Shown: positions 24,495-32,392 of the stretch, one piece after another
Layout of the letters: every line of letters starts with the position of its first letter
Position numbering within the stretch: position 1 is the first letter of the stretch
Program-made: the position numbers and the translations under genes
Assembly (NCBI RefSeq): GCF_026340655.1
Contig: NZ_JAPEOZ010000001.1
Span: forward strand, 186,001 to 250,000
DNA from: Streptomyces sp. NBC_01275
GTDB lineage: Bacteria; Actinomycetota; Actinomycetes; Streptomycetales; Streptomycetaceae
Length of the DNA stretch: 64,000 nucleotides
Direction of reading: 5' to 3'
The notes under the pieces: model-generated
What the model was told of the DNA's origin: nothing
Seen by the model: the letters and a program-made list of their open reading frames with translations, nothing else
Databases searched by the model: none

Positions 24495-25597
24495 CCGCCC
24501 GCATCGCCGACCTGGCCGCCTCCCACGACCGCTCGGGCGCCTTCCCCGCGGAGTCGCTGCGCATCGCCCACGAGGCGGGCCTGCTCACCGCGACGCTCGG
24601 ACAGCGGTACGGCGGCCCGGGCGGCGGGGTCGAGGAGTCCGCGCGGATCCTGCACACACTCGGCCGGCTCGACCCGTCCGTCGCCCTCATCGCGGCGATG
24701 ACCCTCGGCGCCCACGCCCGGCAGGCGGCCCAGCCGCACTGGCCGGAGGCGTTGTACGCGCGCGTGGTGAAGGAGTCGCTCGCCCGGCCGGTGCTGGTCA
24801 ACCACGCGCGCGTGGAGCCCGATCTGGGCTCCCCCGCGCGCGGCGGACTGCCCGCCACGCGGGCCCGGCGCACCGCCGACGGCTGGGCGGTCAGCGGCAC
24901 GAAGCGCTTCGTGACGGGCGCGGAGGGGCTCGACTGGTTCCTGGTGTGGGCCACCACCGACGAGCCCGAGCCGCGCGTGGGCACGTTCCTGGCGCCGGGC
25001 GACTCCCCCGGCATCGAGGTCACCGGACGCTGGGACCAGCTGGGCCTGCGGGCGAGCGGCAGCCATGACGTGACGTTCCGGGACGTGGAGGTGGCCTACG
25101 AGGACGTCATCGGGCTCGGGCCGTACGGTCCCGCCGCCGAGCAGGACAACCGGGCGGGCGCGTCCCTGCATCTGCCGCTGGCGGCGCTGTACCTGGGGGT
25201 GGCGCGGGCCGCGCAGGAGTCCTTCCACGCGTTCGCCCACGCGCGTGTGCCCGCCAACCTCGGTCATCCGGTGGCGTGTACGGAACGGTTCCGCCGGACC
25301 GCCGGGGAGATCGAGGTGCTGCTCGCGGGCGCCGAGCAGCTGGTGTTCGGCGGGGCGGCGCGGGTCGACGCGCGGGATCCGGCGTACAGCCCGGAGCAGG
25401 CGCTGGGCGCGCGGGTGCTGGCCGACCGGCACGGGGTGCGGGCCGTGGAGCTGGCCGTGCGGCTGCTGGGCAATCCGGGGCTGGCCCGCGGCAACCCGCT
25501 GGAGCGGCACTGGCGCGACATCCAGTGCGCGCCGGTGCACGCGCCCCAGGAGGACGTCTCGCTGCTCGCGATCGGAACGAAGGCGCTGTCGCTGTGA
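24491..25597 (+). CDS. Acyl-CoA-dehydrogenase-like flavin monooxygenase (SfnB/DszC type)
   Basis: A 368-residue protein of the acyl-CoA dehydrogenase fold, shorter than true FadE enzymes. It has FPAESLRIAHEAGLLTATLGQRYGGPGGG, the flavin loop RRTADGWAVSGTKRFVTGAEG, GRWDQLGLRASGSHDVTFRDVEV and the ending NPLERHWRDIQCAPVHAPQED. That ending, with no catalytic Glu at the dehydrogenase position, is typical of the two-component monooxygenase branch (DszC, SfnB, DnmZ). In this operon it probably oxygenates an organosulfur compound such as a sulfone or thioether with FMNH2. The start is GTG 24491, overlapping the lipoprotein stop. Confidence 0.85.
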   Translation: MTARIADLAASHDRSGAFPAESLRIAHEAGLLTATLGQRYGGPGGGVEESARILHTLGRLDPSVALIAAMTLGAHARQAAQPHWPEALYARVVKESLARPVLVNHARVEPDLGSPARGGLPATRARRTADGWAVSGTKRFVTGAEGLDWFLVWATTDEPEPRVGTFLAPGDSPGIEVTGRWDQLGLRASGSHDVTFRDVEVAYEDVIGLGPYGPAAEQDNRAGASLHLPLAALYLGVARAAQESFHAFAHARVPANLGHPVACTERFRRTAGEIEVLLAGAEQLVFGGAARVDARDPAYSPEQALGARVLADRHGVRAVELAVRLLGNPGLARGNPLERHWRDIQCAPVHAPQEDVSLLAIGTKALSL

Positions 25598-26967
25598 CCC
25601 TCGCCCTGCCCACCGCCTCGGCCCGCTTCCTCGGCCTGCTCGCCCGCGATCTGCCGCCCGCCCGGCTGGCCACGGATCCGCGCACCCTCGCCGCGCACGC
25701 CGCCGACCGCTCCGGCACCCGCCCGGACGGGCTCCCGCTGGCCGTCGTGCACGCGCGGCGGACGACGGACGTGACGGTCGCCCTCCGGCACGCGCACGCG
25801 CTGCGCGTGCCGGTGGTCCCGCGCGGGGCGGGCACCGGCCTGTCGGGCGGGGCGACGGCGGGCGAGGGCGCGCTCGTCCTGGACCTGTCCGGGATGGACC
25901 GCATCCGTGAGCTGTCGGTCGACGACCAGCTGGCGGTCGTCGAGCCCGGGGTGGTCACCGCCGACCTGGACCGGGCGGCGGCCGCGCACGGGCTGCGCTA
26001 CGCGCCCGACCCGGCCAGTGCCGCGTGGTCGACGATCGGCGGGAACATCGCGACCAACGCCGGCGGGCTGCGGTGCGCGAAGTACGGGGTGACCCGGGAC
26101 AGCGTCCTGGGTCTGGAGGCCGTCCTCGCCGACGGGACGGTGGTGCGCACGGGCCGCCGTACCGTCAAGGGCGTCACCGGGTACGACCTGACGGCGCTGC
26201 TCACCGGGTCGGAGGGCACCCTTGCGGTGATCACGTCGGCGACGCTGCGGCTGCGGCCCGCGCCGGCGGCGACGGCCACGCTCGCCGCGTACTTCCCGAC
26301 CTTCGAGGCCGCCGCCGAGGCCTCGTATGCCATCGGGCGGGCGGGGATCGTGCCCGCGCTGGCCGAGCTGGTGGACGGGCCGGTGCTTCAGGCGGTGGAT
26401 CCATCGCTGCGGACGCGGGGCGCGGCCCTGCTGATCGTGCAGTGCGACGGGGCCGGGGCGGCGGTGGAGGCGGCGGCGGTCGCGGAGCTGCTCGCCGGGA
26501 CGGCGACGAGCGTGGAGACGGCCGAGGACCCTGCCGAGGCGGAGGCGCTGCTCGCGGCCCGGCGGCTCGCGCTGCCCGCGCTGGAGCGGCTGGGCCGGCC
26601 CCTGATCGAGGACATCGCGGTGCCCCGCTCCCGGCTGGCCGAGGCGGCGGCGGAGATCCGGGCGATCTCCGCCCGCCACGACGTACCGGTGTTCACGATC
26701 GCACATGCCGCGGACGGCAATCTGCACCCCATCGTGGTGGTCGACCCGTCGCTCGACCGGCTGCCCGACGCCGCCTGGGAGGCCGCGGGCGAGATCTTCG
26801 CGCTCGCGCTGCGGCTCGGCGGCACGCTCACCGGGGAGCACGGCGTGGGCGTGCTGAAGCGGCAGTGGGTGGCCGAGGAGCTGGGTCCCACGGCGCACGC
26901 GCTGCAACGGCGGATCAAGGAGGCGTTCGACCCGCGGGGCATCCTCAATCCGGGCAAGGCCCTGTGA
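25594..26967 (+). CDS. FAD-linked oxidase (GlcD/D-lactate dehydrogenase-like)
   Basis: A 457-residue flavoprotein of the vanillyl-alcohol-oxidase fold. The FAD-binding PCMH domain covers about 35-215 (VVPRGAGTGLSGGATAGEGALVLDLSGMD, STIGGNIATNAGGLRCAKYGVTRD, TGYDLTALLTGSEGTLAVI). The C-terminal cap ends with GGTLTGEHGVGVLKRQW and DPRGILNPGKAL, as in GlcD. It is translationally coupled to the previous gene (GTG 25594) and is last in the organosulfur operon. It may oxidise a 2-hydroxy acid left after desulfonation, for example a sulfolactate- or glycolate-like product; that is inference. Confidence 0.88.
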   Translation: MTLALPTASARFLGLLARDLPPARLATDPRTLAAHAADRSGTRPDGLPLAVVHARRTTDVTVALRHAHALRVPVVPRGAGTGLSGGATAGEGALVLDLSGMDRIRELSVDDQLAVVEPGVVTADLDRAAAAHGLRYAPDPASAAWSTIGGNIATNAGGLRCAKYGVTRDSVLGLEAVLADGTVVRTGRRTVKGVTGYDLTALLTGSEGTLAVITSATLRLRPAPAATATLAAYFPTFEAAAEASYAIGRAGIVPALAELVDGPVLQAVDPSLRTRGAALLIVQCDGAGAAVEAAAVAELLAGTATSVETAEDPAEAEALLAARRLALPALERLGRPLIEDIAVPRSRLAEAAAEIRAISARHDVPVFTIAHAADGNLHPIVVVDPSLDRLPDAAWEAAGEIFALALRLGGTLTGEHGVGVLKRQWVAEELGPTAHALQRRIKEAFDPRGILNPGKAL

Positions 26968-26973
26968 GCGGCC

Positions 26974-27375
26974 CTACCGGGCCAGGAGGGTGCGGACGCC
27001 CTCGGAGGTGAGGGTGAGCGGGTGGTCGCCGGCCGCGTCGATGCACAGGCACAGCTCACCGGTCGGCCACTGCGCGGCGAGCGCCCCGAGGGGCACCAGG
27101 CGGTAGCGGTCGACGTTCGGCAACAGGCCGGCCAGTTCCGGCTCGGACGTGAACACGGGCACCACGGGCGTGCCCCCGGGCTGGTCGAGGACGGGCAGCG
27201 CGACCGTGGTGGGGTCGGTCACGTCCTCGTCGACGGCGTCGTCGGGCACGGGCACCAGCACGTCGCAGCGCGCGAGCGTGTCCAGTGCCGCCGTGTCCTC
27301 GGTGTCGTGGGCCAGCACGTCCAGCGCGCGGGCGGCGGCGGGGTTGGCGAGCGAGTCGTGGGCGGGTGTCTTCAT
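26974..27375 (-). CDS. SseB-family domain protein
   Basis: A 133-residue soluble protein with the SseB N-terminal domain arrangement: LDTLARCDVLVPVPDD, GTPVVPVFTSEPELAGLLP and YRLVPLGALAAQWPTGELCLCIDAAGDHPLTLTSEGVRTL. In streptomycetes these are common proteins of unknown function; the type III secretion link of the founding member does not apply here. It is convergent with the FAD oxidase gene, six bases apart. The start at 27373-27375 (MKTPAHDSL) agrees with the usual family length. Confidence 0.8.
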   Translation of the reverse strand: MKTPAHDSLANPAAARALDVLAHDTEDTAALDTLARCDVLVPVPDDAVDEDVTDPTTVALPVLDQPGGTPVVPVFTSEPELAGLLPNVDRYRLVPLGALAAQWPTGELCLCIDAAGDHPLTLTSEGVRTLLAR

Positions 27376-27530
27376 GACGGGTCCTCTGTAGGCGGTCGGA
27401 CGGCCCGCCCCGGACACGGCACGTCCGGGCGCGGTCCGGCTCGCGTACCCGAGCGGGGACGGTTCAATCCCCTGGTCGACCCGGACCCATGCCCCGGACC
27501 CATGCCCCGGACCGATCCCCCGGCCGGTCC

Positions 27531-28082
27531 TCAGCGGGCCCGGAGCACCTCGTCGACGGCGGTGACCCGGATCAGGGGCCGGTACAGGTCCATGACGTGC
27601 AGGGCCTTGGCGTGCGAGTCGTCGTCCGCGCCCGCGCAGGCGTCGGCGACGACCAGCACCTCGACGCCCGCGTCGGCGGCGGCGAGCGCGGTGGACAGGA
27701 CGCAGCAGTCGGTGCTGACGCCGGCCAGGACGAGGCGGCCCGTGGGGGCGACGCGGTCGGCGAGCCCGGGTGTCCACTTGCCGAAGGTCGGCGCGTCCAG
27801 GATGTCGTGCGCGAGCGGGGCGAACTCGTCCGTCAGCCGCCACAGCGGGGCGTCGGGCGGCCGGCGGGCGAAGGGCCACCGGTCGTAGTAGGCCTGCCAG
27901 GCTCCGGCGGGTCGCTCGGGGGCCAGGAAGCGGGTGAAGGTGACGCGTTCGGCGAAGGCCGGCAGCAGCCGTCGTACGCCTGTCGCCGCCTCGGGGTAGC
28001 GGGGGGCCGCCCAGGGGCTGTCGGGGTCGGCGAAGACGTGCTGCATGTCGATGACCGCGAGGTGGGCGGCGGCGCGGGTCAT
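27531..28082 (-). CDS. Isochorismatase-family cysteine hydrolase
   Basis: A 183-residue hydrolase of the isochorismatase-like fold: an N-terminal strand with catalytic Asp (LAVIDMQHVF), ERVTFTRFLAPERPAG, a Lys in the middle (FGKWTPGLAD), and the Cys loop VLAGVSTDCCVLSTALAAADAG containing the nucleophile. The family includes nicotinamidase, biuret and N-carbamoylsarcosine amidohydrolases. The start (28080-28082) overlaps the stop of the NCS1 permease by ATGA, so it probably acts on a compound brought in by that permease, such as a pyrimidine- or hydantoin-derived amide. The substrate is inferred only. Confidence 0.86.
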   Translation of the reverse strand: MTRAAAHLAVIDMQHVFADPDSPWAAPRYPEAATGVRRLLPAFAERVTFTRFLAPERPAGAWQAYYDRWPFARRPPDAPLWRLTDEFAPLAHDILDAPTFGKWTPGLADRVAPTGRLVLAGVSTDCCVLSTALAAADAGVEVLVVADACAGADDDSHAKALHVMDLYRPLIRVTAVDEVLRAR

Positions 28083-29611
28083 ACGGGCGTCGCCTGTCTG
28101 CTCGGGGGCTGTGCCTCCTGGGCGCGGACCCGGTCGCGGCCGAGGGCGAGGCCGCCGAGGAAGCCGAGGGCCAGGGCGGCGAGGACGCCGAGGTTGGCGT
28201 AGGCCCAGGCGCCGGACTTGCCGCCGAGGCCGAAGGGGCCGAGCAGATAGCCCTGCCATTCCAGCCAGTCGGCGGAGGCGTTGGTGACCAGGCCCCAGCC
28301 GAGGGCGGTGGCGGCGAGGGTGAGCAGCAGCGGCAGGGGCGGTACGTCGCCGTAGCGGCCGTCGGGGCGGTAGAGGTCGGCCTCGTCGTAGTCGCGGCGG
28401 CGCAGGGCGAGGTCGGCGAGCATGATGCCGCACCAGGCGGCGATGGGGACGCCGAGGGTGGTGAGGAAGCCCATGAACGGGCCGAGGAAGTCGTCGGCGA
28501 AGAACACGATGTAGACCGAGCCCGCGATCATCAGGACGCCGTCGACGAGGGCCGCCGCGGGGCGGGGGATGCGCAGTCCGGCCGAGAGCAGGGCGAGTCC
28601 CGAGGAGTAGATGTCGAGGACGGCGCCGCCGACCAGGCCGAGGACGGCGACCACGGCGAACGGGACCAGGAACCAGGTGGGCAGGATCGTCGTCAGCGCG
28701 CCGATCGGGTCGGCGGCGACGGCGGCGGAGAGCTCCTCGGAGGAGCCGGCCAGCAGCAGGCCGAACACCAGCAGGAGCAGCGGGGCGACGGAGGCGCCGA
28801 AGGCGGTCCAGCCGATCACGCCCCGGCCTGAGGAGGAGCGGGGCAGGTAGCGGGAGTAGTCTGCGGCGGCGTTGACCCAGCCGAGGCCGAAGCCGGTCAT
28901 CATGAACACCAGCGCGCCGATGAACTCCTGGGCGGAGCCGGCGGGGATCGCGGAGACGGTGCTCCAGTGGACGTGGTCGGCGACGAGTCCGACGTAGACG
29001 AGAGTGAGCACGCCCGTGACCACGGTGATCACGGTCTGCAGGCGCATGATCAGGTCGAAGCCCATCACTCCGCCTACGACGGTGAGGGCGCCGACGAGGA
29101 TCAGCGCGACGACCTTGGTGCCGGTGCCGCCGCCCCAGCCGAGGCGGTCGAACACGGTGGCCGTGGTCATGGCGGCGAGGGCGACCAGGACCGTCTCCCA
29201 GCCGACGGTGAGCATCCAGGAGAGCGCCGAGGGCAGCCGGTTGCCGCGCACGCCGTAGGCGGCGCGGCCGAGGACCATGGTGGGCGCGGAGCCGCGTTTC
29301 CCGGCGACCGCGACGAACCCGCAGAGCAGGAAGGAGAAGACGATGCCGATCACTCCTGCGGCCAGGGCCTGCCAGAAGGAGATGCCGAAGCCGAGCGCGA
29401 ACGCGCCGTAGCTCAGACCGAGGATGGAGACGTTCGCCCCGAACCAGGGCCAGAAGAGGGTGCGGGGCGTGCCCTTGCGTTCGGTGTCCCGGATGACGTC
29501 GAGGCCGTGCGTCTCCACCTGGAGCGGTCTGTCCGCCGGTCCGGCCACCGGTCTGCTCTCCGGTCCGTCTGCCGGTCTGTTCTCCGGTGGGCCGGCTTGG
29601 GGGTTCGTCAT
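28079..29611 (-). CDS. NCS1-family nucleobase permease (cytosine permease-like)
   Basis: A 510-residue transporter with about twelve helices. The chosen start is MTNPQAGPPE (29611), because an N-terminal extension to 29668 looks like 5' untranslated sequence. Its N-terminal tail has a Pro/Asp-rich repeat ENRPADGPESRPVAGPADRP. Family motifs are NVSILGLSYGAFALGF in helix 1 and MTGFGLGWVNAAADYSRYLP, the substrate/cation-binding helix region. NCS1 members carry cytosine, purines, uracil, allantoin or hydantoins with protons or sodium. It is coupled to the isochorismatase-family gene. An IclR regulator lies upstream on the same strand. Confidence 0.88.
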   Translation of the reverse strand: MTNPQAGPPENRPADGPESRPVAGPADRPLQVETHGLDVIRDTERKGTPRTLFWPWFGANVSILGLSYGAFALGFGISFWQALAAGVIGIVFSFLLCGFVAVAGKRGSAPTMVLGRAAYGVRGNRLPSALSWMLTVGWETVLVALAAMTTATVFDRLGWGGGTGTKVVALILVGALTVVGGVMGFDLIMRLQTVITVVTGVLTLVYVGLVADHVHWSTVSAIPAGSAQEFIGALVFMMTGFGLGWVNAAADYSRYLPRSSSGRGVIGWTAFGASVAPLLLLVFGLLLAGSSEELSAAVAADPIGALTTILPTWFLVPFAVVAVLGLVGGAVLDIYSSGLALLSAGLRIPRPAAALVDGVLMIAGSVYIVFFADDFLGPFMGFLTTLGVPIAAWCGIMLADLALRRRDYDEADLYRPDGRYGDVPPLPLLLTLAATALGWGLVTNASADWLEWQGYLLGPFGLGGKSGAWAYANLGVLAALALGFLGGLALGRDRVRAQEAQPPSRQATPV

Positions 29612-29766
29612 CGTCGACCTGCCTGTCCGGAGAGGGGGAGGGGCGCGGCGTCCGTCGTGGCCCGCCACACAGTCCTACCCCCGTCCTACCCGTCAGGACC
29701 CCTGATCCACGGCGGGGGCGGCCGGGTCCGCCCGGGAGGGGCGGTCGCCCGGCCGCCGGGCTCAGC

Positions 29767-30558
29767 TCATGCGCCGACCTCCGTGACGCGCAGTCCCTCG
29801 CTCCGCACGCACCGCTGGATCATCGCGGCCGCAGCGCGCACGTGGGGTGCCACGCGCCTGGGCTGGACGACCTCGGAGGGCCCCACGACTCCCACGGCGG
29901 CCACGACCATCCCGCGGCTGTCGCGCACCGGGATCGCGAAGCCGCCCCGGGCGGGGGAGAGCGTGCCGTGGACGACCGCGTAGCCCTCCCGGCGGACCTT
30001 GGCGAGGCACTGCTTCAGCTGCGCGCCGTCGGTGATCGTGGCGGAGGTGTAGGCGCGCAGCGGGGCCGTGCAGACCTCGTTCTGCAGAGCCGCGCCGGCG
30101 TGGGCGAGGAGGACCAGTCCGACCGCGGTGGCGTGCAGCGGCACCCGGCGGCCGGGGTCGCCGTAGGTGGCGGCCACCTCCGGTTCGCCGGAGACGAAGG
30201 ACAGGCAGACGCTCTCCTTGCCGTCGCGGATGGCGATCGTGGCCGCGGCCGAGGTCTGCCCGTGCAGCGTGACGAGATGCGGTTGGGCCGCCTCGACGAC
30301 GGCGGAGGAGCGCGGCGCGAGAACGGCCGTCTCCCACAGCCGCAGTCCGATGCTGTACCCGCCGTCGGCGCACCGTTCCAGGGCGCCCCAGCCGTGGAGC
30401 TTGTTGACGATGCGGTGCACGGTGGCGACGGGCAGTCCCGAGCGCCGGCTGATGTCGCTGAGCGTCAGGGTTCGGTTGTCCCGGTCGAAGGCGCCGAGGA
30501 TGCTGAGCGTCCGGTCGACGACTGAGCGCTCCGGAGCTGCGGAGTGGGGAGTGGTCAT
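29767..30558 (-). CDS. IclR-family regulator
   Basis: A 263-residue regulator. The N-terminal winged helix is SVVDRTLSILGAFDRDNRTLTLSDISRRSGLPVATVHRIVNKLHGWGALER (residues about 12-62), and the C-terminal GAF-like effector domain runs VPLHATAVGLVLLAH and RGGFAIPVRDSRGMVVAAVGVVGP. It is upstream of the NCS1 permease/hydrolase pair on the same strand and divergent from the AraC gene at 30717, so it probably governs the permease pair. The intergenic dyad GTGTGCA/TGCACAC at 30609-30628 is a candidate operator. Confidence 0.88.
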   Translation of the reverse strand: MTTPHSAAPERSVVDRTLSILGAFDRDNRTLTLSDISRRSGLPVATVHRIVNKLHGWGALERCADGGYSIGLRLWETAVLAPRSSAVVEAAQPHLVTLHGQTSAAATIAIRDGKESVCLSFVSGEPEVAATYGDPGRRVPLHATAVGLVLLAHAGAALQNEVCTAPLRAYTSATITDGAQLKQCLAKVRREGYAVVHGTLSPARGGFAIPVRDSRGMVVAAVGVVGPSEVVQPRRVAPHVRAAAAMIQRCVRSEGLRVTEVGA

Positions 30559-30608
30559 CCCGTTCAGAGTCCCTTCACCTTCAGGTCATGGCGCGTGTTG
30601 ACACGTGC

Positions 30609-30628
30609 GTGTGCATGTCCGTGCACAC
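30609..30628. promoter_or_regulatory. Inverted repeat between IclR and AraC genes
   Basis: GTGTGCA (30609-30615) and TGCACAC (30622-30628) form a 7-bp dyad with a 6-bp spacer in the divergent intergenic region, 50 bp upstream of the IclR start. It could be bound by either regulator. Confidence 0.4.
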
Positions 30629-30716
30629 ACAGGCACCAGAAGTGATCTGGCATCGGGCGACCGGCTCTATCATTGAACCCTCAAGTGGCCAGTGAAAGGT
30701 CGATTCCGGAACGTTC

Positions 30717-31607
30717 ATGGTTGATTTCGCATCGTTACCGATCCCCCGCGTCCCCTACAGACCTGTCTGCCGGCCCGGTCTCGGTATCGCGGTGCTGACC
30801 CTGCGCGAGCTGCTCACCATGGTCCGCGCCGACTTCCTCGCCGCTCCGCACCGGCTCGACTTCCACCAGGTCATGCTGGTCAGGGAGGGGTCAGGGAGCT
30901 ACTCGATCGACTCCACCTGCTTCGAGTGCCGGCCCGGAACCCTGCTGTGGACCCGGCCCAACCAGGTGATCCAGTCCTTCCCGCAGCCCTCCATGGACGC
31001 CGACATCATCATGTTCACCGAGGCGTTCCCGCTGCAGATGGGTGCCCACATGGCGATGCTCGACGATGTGCTGCGTCCCTCGCACTGGCAGCTGCACGAC
31101 AGCGAGTCGCCTCCGTTCCAGCGCGTACTGAGCCTCCTCCAGGAGGAGTTCGAGCGACCGGACCGGGGGCTCGGCGAGGAGCTGCTCAAGCATCTGCTCG
31201 CGGTCGTCCTGCTCCACCTCGACCAGATGTGCCGACTGCGCCACAACAACGCCTCGCCCGTCAGCGGCGACAACGGCGACCTCTTCCTCCGGTTCCGCCG
31301 CGAGCTGGACCGCTCCTACCGGGCCACCCGACTGGTGGAGGACTACGCCGCGGCCCTCAACTGCAGCACGCGCGCTCTGGCGCGGGCCTGCCACGCCGTC
31401 GCCGGCACCTCCACCAAGGACATGATCGACGCCCGGGTCGCCCTGGAGGCGCGCCGTCTCCTCGCCCACACGGATCTGCCGATCAGCGCCATCGCCCGGC
31501 AGCTCGGATTCTCCGAGGTGACCAACTTCGGCAAGTTCTTCGCGCGCCGCGTGAATATGACACCGGGCGCCTTCCGCCGTGAGTCAAAAGTGGTCAATCA
31601 GCGGTAA
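30717..31607 (+). CDS. AraC-family regulator adjoining the lipid cluster
   Basis: A 296-residue regulator. The N-terminal half is a cupin-like sensor (FHQVMLVREGSGSYSIDSTCFECRPGTLLWTRPNQVIQSF, about 50-90). The C-terminal double HTH is about 190-290: LVEDYAAALNCSTRALARACHAVAGTSTKDMIDARVALEARRLLAHTDLPISAIARQLGFSEVTNFGKFFARRVNMTPGAFR. The second HTH and F-x-R-x-x-x-x-x-P-x-x-(F/Y)-R signature are intact. It is followed by a terminator-like hairpin and then the promoter region of the PUFA-type cluster, making it the best candidate for a cluster-linked regulator. The sensor ligand is unknown. Confidence 0.87.
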   Translation: MVDFASLPIPRVPYRPVCRPGLGIAVLTLRELLTMVRADFLAAPHRLDFHQVMLVREGSGSYSIDSTCFECRPGTLLWTRPNQVIQSFPQPSMDADIIMFTEAFPLQMGAHMAMLDDVLRPSHWQLHDSESPPFQRVLSLLQEEFERPDRGLGEELLKHLLAVVLLHLDQMCRLRHNNASPVSGDNGDLFLRFRRELDRSYRATRLVEDYAAALNCSTRALARACHAVAGTSTKDMIDARVALEARRLLAHTDLPISAIARQLGFSEVTNFGKFFARRVNMTPGAFRRESKVVNQR

Positions 31608-31666
31608 TACGGCCGGTTCGACCGTCACTTCACGAGCCCTTCACATAATTCCTCCACAGGTCCTCC

Positions 31667-31703
31667 TTCGGGTCTACGCCCGTAAACCCGAATTTCTTTC
31701 CAC
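31667..31703 (+). terminator. Hairpin terminator after the AraC gene
   Basis: TTCGGGT and ACCCGAA (31667-31673 with 31686-31692) enclose a further TACG-CC-CGTA hairpin, giving an 11-bp stem with one mismatch, followed by a TTTCTTTCC run. It ends transcription of the AraC gene. Confidence 0.6.
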
Positions 31704-31845
31704 TCTTCGGAAGAACGCTTGTTGCAGATTCCGAAAACTGGCAAGACTGTGCCTTGCGTGCTTCGGGCGGCCACTCCGAAGACACCGCGACACACGCGAC
31801 ACCTGCGAAGACGCAGGTCTGCACCATTGAGCACGAACCGGACGC
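31704..31845. other. AT-richer spacer upstream of the lipid cluster
   Basis: No gene is seen. Local G+C is visibly lower than in the coding DNA. A 7-bp hairpin (ACCTGCG-AAGA-CGCAGGT, 31801-31818) lies about 30 bp upstream of the direct-repeat operator. Confidence 0.5.
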
Positions 31846-31881
31846 CGACAACTTGCTGACGAGTTACTGACAAGTTATTTA
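31846..31881 (+). promoter_or_regulatory. Lipid-cluster promoter with three 11-bp-spaced heptamer repeats
   Basis: CGACAAC (31846), TGACGAG (31857) and TGACAAG (31868) recur at an exact 11-bp spacing, immediately upstream of a -10-like TATTTA (31876-31881); TTGCTG (31853-31858) is a possible -35 with a 17-bp spacer. Heptamers repeated every 11 bp just before the -10 element are the hallmark of SARP activators, and AraC proteins also bind direct repeats. Architecture is seen; the binder is inferred. Confidence 0.55.
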
Positions 31882-32125
31882 TTCGCCACCCCCCACGGCG
31901 ATTAGCAGAAAGTTGCCCATAGCTCAAATCCCCCCACGCTCTCAGGCCCGGCCGGACTTCCGGCCCCTTTCACGGCACAGGCCCGTCGACCGGATGAGAA
32001 ATCCGGTCGGTCCCCGACGCGCACGCCGTGTGGCACGTTCGGCGTGCGCCGCGCGCCGTCACCCGCCCGGGCCTGTCCGGTGCACGGCTCAGCATCCACC
32101 CGCCCCTCAGGGAAGGACGTCCCCC

Positions 32126-32392
32126 ATGCCCGCAGTCACCGCACCCGAAGCCGAGACCTGGCTGATCGAGAAGATCGCCCACCGACTCGGCGTGCCGGCC
32201 ACCGAGGTCTCCCGCGAGGTCTACTTCGACGAACTGGACCTCGACTCGACCGAAGCCCTCATCCTGGCCGGCGAGTTGGAGAACTGGCTCGGCTTCGAGC
32301 TGAGCACGACGACCCTCTGGTACCACCCGACCGTCAAGGACCTGGCGACCTATCTGGCCGAGGAGAGCGCTCAGCGTGCGGCCGCCGCGTGA
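32126..32392 (+). CDS. Discrete acyl carrier protein of the lipid cluster
   Basis: An 88-residue acyl carrier protein, starting at ATG 32126 after GGAAGGA. The phosphopantetheine attachment Ser lies in FDELDLDSTEALILAGELENWLG, where the usual D-S-L is D-S-T. The pattern DLD-S-TEAL and LGFELSTTTLWYHPTVKDLATYL resembles standalone polyketide and PUFA-type carriers with a helix 3 of PTV-x-x-LA. It overlaps the thioesterase gene by 17 nt and is the first structural gene of the cluster. It could receive the finished chain from the megasynthase or prime it; it is not part of canonical EPA/DHA pfa clusters. Confidence 0.88.
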   Translation: MPAVTAPEAETWLIEKIAHRLGVPATEVSREVYFDELDLDSTEALILAGELENWLGFELSTTTLWYHPTVKDLATYLAEESAQRAAAA

